Positions 16,548-22,798 of a DNA stretch of 64,000 nucleotides are shown here, piece by piece. Each line of letters starts with the position of its first letter. The stretch's first letter is position 1. Made by a program: the position numbers and the translations under genes. A model generated the notes under the pieces. It had not been told where the DNA came from. It saw nothing but the letters and a program-made list of their open reading frames with translations, and did no database searches. This stretch comes from Mogibacterium sp. (GTDB lineage Bacteria > Bacillota > Clostridia > Peptostreptococcales > Anaerovoracaceae), in the NCBI GenBank assembly GCA_017405845.1, contig JAFQZQ010000041.1, positions 62,001-126,000 on the forward strand, read 5' to 3'.

Positions 16548-17469
16548 AGAGAGCTGTCGAATAATACCTGTCTCCGCTGTCAGGAAGCAGCGCTACTATG
16601 GTCTTGCCCTTGTTTTCAGGCTTCTTTGCATACTCGATTGCCGCGTACAGAGCTGCTCCCGACGATATGCCTACCGAGATGCCTTCTTTTTTTGCAAGAA
16701 GCTTAGCTGCCTCAAAAGCTTTTTCTCCATCAGCCTTATACACTTCGTCATAAATCTCTGTGTTGAGAACCTTAGGCACAAAGCCTGCGCCAATGCCCTG
16801 AATCTTATGAGCTCCGGCCTTACCTTCCGAGAGCACAGGAGAGTCTGCCGGCTCAAGGGCAACTATCTTCACTTCCGGCTTCTGCTCCTTCAGATATTCT
16901 CCCGTTCCGGTCAGAGTTCCGCCCGTTCCGACGCCTGCGATAAAGATGTCGACCGCACCGTCAGTGTCTCTCCAGATCTCAGGTCCTGTCGTCGCTCTGT
17001 GAACTGCCGGGTTTGAAGGGTTTACGAACTGACCCGGTATGAATCCGCCTTCTATCTCCTGGGCGAGCTGCTCTGCCTTTTCGATAGCTCCTTTCATTCC
17101 CTTTGCTCCTTCAGTCAGTACTATCTCTGCGCCGTAAGCCTTCAGGATGTTCCTTCTCTCAACACTCATGGTCTCAGGCATGGTCAGTATGGCTCTGTAT
17201 CCCTTTGCTGCCGCTATCGACGCGAGTCCGATTCCCGTGTTGCCGGAGGTAGGTTCAATTATGACCGAGCCCTCTTTGAGAACGCCCTTTTCTTCTGCAT
17301 CTTCTATCATCGCTTTGGCGATTCTGTCCTTTACGCTCCCTGCCGGGTTGAAGTACTCGAGCTTTACAAGCACCGTAGCCTCAAGTCCGAGCTCTTTTTC
17401 TATATTTGTTACCTCTACGAGAGGTGTATTTCCGATAAGTCCAAGTGTACCTTTATAGATATTAGCCAT
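16537..17469 (-). CDS. cysK: Cysteine synthase A (O-acetylserine sulfhydrylase)
   Basis: PLP enzyme that makes L-cysteine from O-acetylserine and sulfide. The 310 residues contain the PLP lysine in NPAGSVKDR, the [10 protein letters not shown] asparagine loop and the [12 protein letters not shown] phosphate loop. I choose the ATG at 17469, with GAGGA ten bases upstream, at the position where CysK proteins start; an in-frame ATG 11 codons upstream lacks support. It has a long structured 5' leader and a promoter with a palindromic operator at 17732-17765. No serine acetyltransferase gene is nearby. Confidence 0.95.
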   Translation of the reverse strand: MANIYKGTLGLIGNTPLVEVTNIEKELGLEATVLVKLEYFNPAGSVKDRIAKAMIEDAEEKGVLKEGSVIIEPTSGNTGIGLASIAAAKGYRAILTMPETMSVERRNILKAYGAEIVLTEGAKGMKGAIEKAEQLAQEIEGGFIPGQFVNPSNPAVHRATTGPEIWRDTDGAVDIFIAGVGTGGTLTGTGEYLKEQKPEVKIVALEPADSPVLSEGKAGAHKIQGIGAGFVPKVLNTEIYDEVYKADGEKAFEAAKLLAKKEGISVGISSGAALYAAIEYAKKPENKGKTIVALLPDSGDRYYSTALFTE

Positions 17470-17509
17470 TTTTATATCCTCACTTTCTATCACTATTTGC
17501 AAACAAAAT

Positions 17510-17626
17510 GCCCGGGGCTTTCATGCTCCCGGGCGTTTCACTCGATTTCAGGGATCAGAGTCAGCTGTCTGACGGGGTGCGTGTCATCCTAAGACAAGAC
17601 CCCGGTCATACATCGTGCCCGGGAGC
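17510..17626 (-). promoter_or_regulatory. Attenuator-like structured leader of cysK
   Basis: On the minus strand GCCCGGG (17528-17534) and CCCGGGC (17510-17516) form a terminator-like stem followed by ATTTTG. An earlier segment GCTCCCGGGC (17617-17626) is the perfect complement of GCCCGGGAGC (17525-17534), so it can capture the same strand and prevent the terminator. Between them lie further complementary blocks (CGGGGT with ACCCCG). Mutually exclusive stems of this sort are typical of riboswitches and attenuators. No T-box, SAM-I or other class I know matches. Confidence 0.55.
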
Positions 17627-17658
17627 TTTGCATCAGACAACAACACATCCAGTTGTTT

Positions 17659-17733
17659 TTATTCATTAGAGAGGGAAATTGCTTTTTCATCGTCTGTCCC
17701 AATTCCAAGTGTATCAATAATGATTGTCGTCAT
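17659..17733 (-). other. Possible 24-codon open frame upstream of cysK, probably not translated
   Basis: ATG at 17733 with AGGAG six bases upstream opens 24 codons (MTTIIIDTLGIGTDDEKAIS and four more). However, its ATG lies inside the -10 hexamer of a near-perfect promoter, so the message should start downstream of it. The peptide has no cysteine codons, which argues against a cysteine leader peptide. It is listed only because the ribosome binding site looks good. Confidence 0.2.
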
Positions 17734-17765
17734 TGTAACTCCTAATTCCTACCTAGTCAATAGGT
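17732..17765 (-). promoter_or_regulatory. cysK promoter with palindromic operator over the -35 box
   Basis: On the minus strand TTGACT (17755-17760) and TACAAT (17732-17737) are spaced by exactly 17 bp. The -35 lies inside a palindrome of form CCTA-N9-TAGG (arms at 17760-17763 and 17747-17750, with outer AA pairs), and also inside ACCTA-TTGAC-TAGGT. The same arrangement occurs at 19102-19122. The pattern resembles sites of Rrf2-family regulators such as CymR, the cysteine regulator; that link is inference. Confidence 0.65.
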
Positions 17766-17787
17766 TTTTGTTTCCCGTTCATGTTTA

Positions 17788-18864
17788 TTATTTTGTACCA
17801 AGGGAAACATGATCTCCTCTGTCGACTACTGCCTCATATCCAACTGAAGCAATTCTTTTCGTCATATCCCTTACAGCCTCTGCTGCTTCATCTCCGGCAG
17901 TGATCTTGTTATCGTAGAGCAGATACTTTTTTCTGACATCAGCAGGTGAGAGATTAGGCATTATAACGTTGGCGCTGGCCAGGAGTCCCTTCTCCCGGCC
18001 TATTGGATCGATGGTCCCCAGCGCCGTCGTAGCCGGAAGCAGAACATCCGGCAGCAGCAGGCGTATTATGGAAAGCAGCCTGACTGTCATGCCGACCGTT
18101 CCTGCCTTGCGGTCGGCAAACTGAGTATCGTGATGAGGAATAAAAGGTCCGATCCCCACCATCTCAGGCTCAAACTCCCGCAGGAACCTGAGGTCCTTCA
18201 CAAGATGCTCCACAGTCTGATATGGCGAGCCCACCATCATCCCGCAGCCCACCTGATAGCCTATCTCCTTCAGATAGCGCAGGCACTGCATCCTGTGGTC
18301 AAATGACAGCTCCGCCGGATGCAGCATCTCATAATGCTCCTTATCTGCAGTCTCGTGTCTCAGGAGATAGCGGTCAGCACCTGCGTCAAAGAACTTCTGA
18401 TAGCTCTCCTTCTCACGCTCACCTATCGACAGTGTGACAGCACAATCCGGATGTCTTTCCTTTATGGAACTCACAATAGAGGCTACCAGGTCATCTGTGT
18501 AGTACGGATCCTCACCGCCCTGCAGCACAAAAGTGCGGAATCCGAGCTCATATCCCGCAGCGCAGCATGTGAGTATCTGTTCCTCATTCAGACGGTAACG
18601 CTCAGCGTTTGGATTGTCCCTGCGTATACCGCAGTAGTAGCAGTTGTTCTTACAAATGTTAGTGAATTCGATAAGCCCGCGCAGGTATACTTTTTTTCCG
18701 TAATACTTCTCGCGAACAGCTCTGGCCTTTTCCGCCAGATATTCATCAAAGCCCGGATAATCACAAAGAATTACCGACTCAAACTCCTTATCTGTCAGAT
18801 TCCTTTCCGCTTCGAGCTTATCTGCCAGCTCAAAAGGATATGCTCTTTCAAAAGGTACTTCCAT
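17788..18864 (-). CDS. hydE: [FeFe]-hydrogenase H-cluster radical SAM maturase HydE
   Basis: Radical SAM enzyme needed for assembly of the di-iron subcluster of [FeFe] hydrogenase. The 358 residues fit the family. The radical SAM cysteines are Cys71, Cys75 and Cys78 in CKNNCYYCGIRRDN, followed by the HydE-typical ERYRLNEEQIL and GFRTFVLQGGEDPYYTDD. GGAGG lies eight bases before the ATG. HydF, HydG and the hydrogenase are not in the window. A candidate small RNA or leader with a terminator lies 110 bp upstream. Confidence 0.92.
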   Translation of the reverse strand: MEVPFERAYPFELADKLEAERNLTDKEFESVILCDYPGFDEYLAEKARAVREKYYGKKVYLRGLIEFTNICKNNCYYCGIRRDNPNAERYRLNEEQILTCCAAGYELGFRTFVLQGGEDPYYTDDLVASIVSSIKERHPDCAVTLSIGEREKESYQKFFDAGADRYLLRHETADKEHYEMLHPAELSFDHRMQCLRYLKEIGYQVGCGMMVGSPYQTVEHLVKDLRFLREFEPEMVGIGPFIPHHDTQFADRKAGTVGMTVRLLSIIRLLLPDVLLPATTALGTIDPIGREKGLLASANVIMPNLSPADVRKKYLLYDNKITAGDEAAEAVRDMTKRIASVGYEAVVDRGDHVSLGTK

Positions 18865-18975
18865 TCAGGAACCTCCTGTTGCTCTTAACTCTGTTCCGGT
18901 CCCATTTGTCTACCGATAACTGTAAACAGAATAGCACAATTAAGAATCGAAAGGAATGCAGGCACATGGAAGCAA

Positions 18976-19079
18976 ACAAAAAAGCTGCCGTCCGGCAGCA
19001 ATTTTGTAATTAGATGTAGATATTGTAAGAGGGATGAAAGTATTATGGATTAAGTTAGTTATCTTTAACTCTTCCTTTC
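18976..19079 (-). ncRNA. Candidate small RNA or hydE leader, about 100 nt
   Basis: A strong promoter on the minus strand (19086-19114) is followed by about 100 nt without a usable reading frame. It ends in a perfect intrinsic terminator: GCTGCCG and CGGCAGC (18984-18999) with a two-base loop and then TTTTTT. The 5' part has GAAAGGAAGAG, which can pair with the later CTCTT and CTTTC blocks. It may be an independent small RNA, or the prematurely terminated leader of hydE, whose ATG is 110 bp further on. A separate extended -10 (TGCTATTCT) between the terminator and hydE favours the former. Confidence 0.5.
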
Positions 19080-19085
19080 ACGCAC

Positions 19086-19122
19086 ATATTAGCACTCACA
19101 TTTCCTATTGTCAAGGTAGGAA
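19086..19122 (-). promoter_or_regulatory. Strong promoter with CCTA-N9-TAGG palindrome upstream of the candidate small RNA
   Basis: TTGACA (19109-19114) and TAATAT (19086-19091) are spaced by 17 bp on the minus strand. The -35 sits at the centre of the perfect palindrome TTCCTA-N9-TAGGAA (19102-19122). The same palindrome core and -35 placement occur at the cysK promoter, implying a shared repressor, most likely of the Rrf2 family. Confidence 0.65.
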
Positions 19123-19151
19123 TTGTAAAAATTTTAAATACTTTTTTATAA

Positions 19152-19186
19152 AGCAAAACAGTTGCCGTATCGGCAGCCGTTTTGCT
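19152..19186 (-). terminator. Terminator downstream of the 56-aa membrane protein gene
   Basis: AGCAAAAC and GTTTTGCT form the outer stem and GTTGCCG/CGGCAGC (with one G-U pair) the inner stem, followed on the minus strand by TTTATAAA. It closes the 2-hydroxyacyl-CoA dehydratase operon. Confidence 0.7.
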
Positions 19187-19211
19187 TGTAGGTTATAGAT
19201 AATTCTGGTTT

Positions 19212-19382
19212 TTACAGATGCTGATTTCTTGGAATTCTGTCATACCACTTGAGCAGGAACGGCTCGATCATCGAGGTCAGCTTCATGTCAAGGTTGAAGA
19301 AGTATACAGTAAATGTGACAACGAAGAACGCAAGGCCTCCGGTCATCAGATAAAGAAGTGCTTTTGCCAGTTTCTTTTTCAT
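19212..19382 (-). CDS. Small membrane protein, 56 aa
   Basis: A 56-residue protein starting MKKKLAKALLYLMTGGLAFF with one clear membrane segment (about 6-28), a basic N-terminus and a short exposed tail ending DRIPRNQHL. The ATG at 19382 has GGAGGT eight bases upstream, which outweighs a frame start nine codons earlier. It begins 20 bp after the dehydratase subunit and is followed by a terminator, so it is the third gene of that operon. I do not recognise it; it could anchor or assist the dehydratase, or be a small transporter subunit. Confidence 0.65.
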   Translation of the reverse strand: MKKKLAKALLYLMTGGLAFFVVTFTVYFFNLDMKLTSMIEPFLLKWYDRIPRNQHL

Positions 19383-19402
19383 TTTTATTACCTCCGTTTG
19401 TT

Positions 19403-21001
19403 TTACCAAGCATTCTCGTCATCGAGGATCTCGAGCGATGGATCGAGCGGCTCTTCCTGCATTACTGTTCTCATGTACTGGTTGACCTGGTCACGTACGC
19501 CCTGTCTCGAAATGACACGAGGGTCGAAGAGCTGGTGATCTACCCAGATCAGAGGAATGCCGCGTTCTCTTGCCTTATCTTCGAAGAGTCCGTGCATGCC
19601 ATCCAGAGCCTTGCAGGTGATATGCTCCCAGAGAATGATCATATCTGCATTGAATTCCTCAACGAATTCGAAGAGGTCGTCGAGCAGCACCTTGTAACCG
19701 CCGTGTGTACGGTTACGCATGATCATCTCCTCTGTCAGCATGGCCATATCGTAGTAAGCCTGTTCTCTGTTTTCAGGAGTATCCTCTTCTGCGATCATCT
19801 CCGTGTTGATGCATGAGAGCATGTCTGTCAGAGGCACGATGCCCCAGCAGTTAAGCAGCCATACGAGGAAGTCCATGTAGTAGTGTGACTGAACTCCCCA
19901 GACGATCGCTCTGTGGCGATACTCAGGAGCAGCCATCTTTCTCTTCTTGTATGCCTTCTCAGCCAGCTTCATGAGGCGTCTGTCAGCGACTTCGAATTCA
20001 GGCACCTTGCCGCAGATAGCCATGTATGTGGTCTCTGTGTAAAGAGCAAGGTTTCCGCCGAAGATCTGCGGATAGTCTGTCTTGTTCATGTCGAGCCATT
20101 CGTTACGGCACTTGGTCGCATAGTTGACTCTCTTAGCACATTCGAAGTAGTAATCCCAGTCCCACTTGTGGCCTGTATGCTCTTCGATAAACTTTATAGC
20201 TCTTCTGACTTCTTCAGCAGCGTAGTCCTGAACGTCGTCTTCCTTGTGACGGAGCGGAGCCGGCAACTGGAATACAGGAATGCCGTCTTCCTTCTCGAGT
20301 CTCTCGGAGATTACACCGTTTCCGAGCAGCGAACCGTCACATGTGGTGTTGCACTGTACTGCGCAGGCACCGAGGATAGGTGCGTCGTCGTCGATGGAAA
20401 CGCCTGCTTCTGCCTCAGGCATCGGGCAGACATCGCCAGGGAGTCCGTACTCCTGAGCTACGTCGATGTAGTGCTCCATAGCGTGCTGGTTGAGCAGTAC
20501 GGAGACGTATGTCGAAGGAGTCTCACGGGATGTGCACTTCAGGTTAGGGAAGCCCATCATTACCGCTGTCATCTCGTTCTCGTCTACGAGTACGTTTCTC
20601 TTGGAGAACTCTTCGTCATTTCCGGTTCTGCGGTCACCGCGTGCCAGTGTGTTGAGCAGCTTGGCAACGTCGATGATGATGAGGTCCTGCTCCTCGTGAG
20701 CCATACGGAGGTACTCGCCTCTGAGGCCCTGTGTGAAGCGGTCTACCATCATAGGTACTGCCAGATAGTTAGCCATCCAGCGGTATCTGAAGAAGAACTT
20801 GATATTGCGCGGAACTGCCACGAACTTGCCGAGCGTGAACATGATTCCGAGCCATCTGGAATAATCGTAGAGAGTGTCGCCGAGGCCTCTCCACTCACGG
20901 CGCTTTCTTACCTTGCCATGCGGAATGTAAAGGTCGCCGTATCTTGTGTCGCCCTTTATCTTTTCAGGGTTGACCATGGTCTTGAATTTTCTTACTGCCA
21001 T
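19403..21001 (-). CDS. 2-hydroxyacyl-CoA dehydratase-type subunit (HgdA/B family), 532 aa
   Basis: Subunit of an oxygen-sensitive Fe-S enzyme family that removes water from (R)-2-hydroxyacyl-CoA, or reduces aromatic acyl-CoA, in amino-acid fermentation. The 532 residues exceed the usual 370-480 because of a ~90-residue N-terminal basic region. Family features include CAVQCNTTCDGSLLGNG (about 212-228, cluster cysteines) and the C-terminal region ILWEHITCKALDGMHGLFED. The ATG at 21001 is used because AGGAGGG lies six bases upstream; a GTG one codon earlier is too close. It follows its partner subunit by 2 bp. The substrate is unknown. Confidence 0.82.
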   Translation of the reverse strand: MAVRKFKTMVNPEKIKGDTRYGDLYIPHGKVRKRREWRGLGDTLYDYSRWLGIMFTLGKFVAVPRNIKFFFRYRWMANYLAVPMMVDRFTQGLRGEYLRMAHEEQDLIIIDVAKLLNTLARGDRRTGNDEEFSKRNVLVDENEMTAVMMGFPNLKCTSRETPSTYVSVLLNQHAMEHYIDVAQEYGLPGDVCPMPEAEAGVSIDDDAPILGACAVQCNTTCDGSLLGNGVISERLEKEDGIPVFQLPAPLRHKEDDVQDYAAEEVRRAIKFIEEHTGHKWDWDYYFECAKRVNYATKCRNEWLDMNKTDYPQIFGGNLALYTETTYMAICGKVPEFEVADRRLMKLAEKAYKKRKMAAPEYRHRAIVWGVQSHYYMDFLVWLLNCWGIVPLTDMLSCINTEMIAEEDTPENREQAYYDMAMLTEEMIMRNRTHGGYKVLLDDLFEFVEEFNADMIILWEHITCKALDGMHGLFEDKARERGIPLIWVDHQLFDPRVISRQGVRDQVNQYMRTVMQEEPLDPSLEILDDENAW

Positions 21002-21003
21002 CA

Positions 21004-22197
21004 CTAACCCTCCTTCTGTATCTTCTTGATGTCAATACTTTCAAGGAATGCCTGTACACGGGTACGCATCTGTCCCGACGAACCGATAGTATACGGTCTG
21101 TCTACTGCGAGCACCGGCCAGTCATACCTGTTTCTGAGGATATGTGATCCCATCATTCTTTCATAAGCCCATGGATCGCAGAACTTCATCTGCTGATAGA
21201 TGATACCATCTGCCTTGTACTCCTTAGCGAGTTCATCGACATACTCACGGCGGTGATCCATTTTCTCTGTGTTCATGTAGCGTGGGCACTCGCCTCTGTT
21301 CATGTATGCTCTGCATACCTGAGTGAGCGCGTCCTCTTCATCGTTCAGTTCGATAGGATCTCTGCCAGGAAGCGAACCGTAGCAGTATCTGTCGGCACAA
21401 ACGAAAGCGCCGCTTTCTTCGACCAGTTTGATGAAGTCTGTATCGTCTACCTCAGAACCAACGACTTCAACTCTTGCCTTGAACCAAGGCTTAGCATCAG
21501 GCTCTCTCGTCTTGAGCTCTTCGAGAGTCTCTTCGAGCTTGTCGATGATGAGATGCTTTGGAGCTACATAAGATGCCAGGCAGAATACATTGAATTCGTA
21601 TCCTGTGATAGTCGGCTTGTCGAGCTTGCGGAAGTCTCCGATGGCTCTGATAAGCTCGCAGACCCTATTGTGCTCGGCTACTGCTTTGCGGATCGCAGCG
21701 TCGGAAACGTCGATTCCGTAGTTTTCAGCCAGAGGCTTCAGAATGTGGTTTTTGCACTGCACTACGTAAAGGTCGAGACCATTGTAGTCCGCCTTCATAG
21801 GGATCTCCATGTAGTCAAAGAAGAAACCCTTCTTGTCCTTGCCCATTGCCTGCAGAACATCCATGTTTTCTACGCAGCGGTTGAGCATTGTGCAGCCGTC
21901 AGGTGTGATTACAGCATCAAGGAAGTTGTAACCTCCTTCAAGAGCTCTCTCAAGGATAGCCCTTGAATACTCACACAGAAAGCTGGTGAGATAATATGTA
22001 CCTACATCGATCGAGCCTGTGCGCGGAGCGCGGAGTCTTGCCGAAAAGCAGCCAGGCAGATTGATAAGAGGCTCAGGCACGTTCTCGCACATATATCCTA
22101 TGCACTTCATGCCCTCTTTCTGGGCCTGTGCAACCAGCTCATTGTTTGCTTCCTGCAGCAGGTCCTCGAAATAAATCAGGTGCTTTAAGTCTTTCAC
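21004..22197 (-). CDS. 2-hydroxyacyl-CoA dehydratase-type subunit (HgdA/B family), 397 aa
   Basis: Partner subunit of the gene just downstream. The 397 residues match the smaller subunit of the family. The likely cluster-binding segments are CENVPEPLINLPGC (about 38-51) and TPDGCTMLNRCVENMD (about 100-115). A C-terminal QMKFCDPWAYERMMG segment also fits the fold. It starts with GTG at 22197, with GGGAG about seven bases upstream. The ATP-dependent activator (HgdC/FldI type) and a CoA-transferase, usually next to such genes, are missing here. It is divergent from csoR. Confidence 0.82.
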   Translation of the reverse strand: MKDLKHLIYFEDLLQEANNELVAQAQKEGMKCIGYMCENVPEPLINLPGCFSARLRAPRTGSIDVGTYYLTSFLCEYSRAILERALEGGYNFLDAVITPDGCTMLNRCVENMDVLQAMGKDKKGFFFDYMEIPMKADYNGLDLYVVQCKNHILKPLAENYGIDVSDAAIRKAVAEHNRVCELIRAIGDFRKLDKPTITGYEFNVFCLASYVAPKHLIIDKLEETLEELKTREPDAKPWFKARVEVVGSEVDDTDFIKLVEESGAFVCADRYCYGSLPGRDPIELNDEEDALTQVCRAYMNRGECPRYMNTEKMDHRREYVDELAKEYKADGIIYQQMKFCDPWAYERMMGSHILRNRYDWPVLAVDRPYTIGSSGQMRTRVQAFLESIDIKKIQKEG

Positions 22198-22362
22198 GTC
22201 TCTCCCTCTCTAATTTTCTCTCTAACACGGCCAATCCGGCCGCAGGGCACCGGAGAACATGATGCCCCATACTATTGTGGTTATTTTATCACGCGAAACT
22301 ATTTTGGCACAATTAGTTTCATGAATATGAGCAACTCTGAACACAAAAAAACATCTCCTTCT

Positions 22363-22419
22363 TGACGCATACCCTCACAGGGTATATATTACACACTAAG
22401 AGATACCCCCACTGGGTAT
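22363..22419 (+). promoter_or_regulatory. csoR-copA promoter with two CsoR-type palindromes
   Basis: Two 17-bp palindromes, ATACCCTCACAGGGTAT (22369-22385) and ATACCCCCACTGGGTAT (22403-22419), share the arms ATACCC and GGGTAT and are 34 bp apart. The first fills the spacer between TTGACG (22363-22368) and TATATT (22385-22390). The arms match the GTATACCCC-like sites of CsoR proteins, so copper-free CsoR bound here should block the promoter. Confidence 0.85.
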
Positions 22420-22445
22420 ATATGATCATAGCAACGAGGTTACAC

Positions 22446-22784
22446 ATGGCAGATAACAACAACAGCTGCAAAGGCAGTGAAACAAAGGACTGCTGCGCGT
22501 GCAGTGAAAAGCACAAGGAGCGCAGCCCTGAAGAATATAAAGATCTGATCAACAGGCTCAGCCGTATTGAGGGACAGGTGCGCGGCATCAAGGCGATGGT
22601 GGAACGCGGGGCGTATTGCCCGGATATCCTTATCCAGGCTTCCGCTGTCAATTCAGCTCTTAACAGTTTCAGCAAAGTATTGCTGTCAAACCACATTCGC
22701 ACATGCGTAAGGAACGACATAAGAGATGGCAATGATGAAGTAGTTGAAGAGCTCGTCGCCACCCTTCAGAAAATGATGAAATGA
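22446..22784 (+). CDS. csoR: CsoR-family copper-sensing repressor
   Basis: A 112-residue repressor that releases DNA when it binds Cu(I). The DUF156 core contains the C-H-C copper site: Cys in GAYCPDIL, then His and Cys in NHIRTC. The N-terminus is unusually cysteine-rich (SCKGSETKDCCACSEKH), which could add a metal site. I use the ATG at 22446 (GAGG upstream). An in-frame start at 22362 would lie upstream of both operators. copA follows 14 bp downstream, so autoregulation together with copA is expected. Confidence 0.93.
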   Translation: MADNNNSCKGSETKDCCACSEKHKERSPEEYKDLINRLSRIEGQVRGIKAMVERGAYCPDILIQASAVNSALNSFSKVLLSNHIRTCVRNDIRDGNDEVVEELVATLQKMMK

Positions 22785-22798
22785 TCGGAAGGTAAATA

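Noticed and set aside
17659-17733. Leader peptide for cysK attenuation
   Set aside because: Its ATG lies inside the -10 box of the best promoter, and it has no cysteine codons. Kept only as a low-confidence entry.
19913-21007. A 364-codon open frame on the plus strand opposite the dehydratase subunit
   Set aside because: Antisense to a motif-supported gene; shadow of codon bias.
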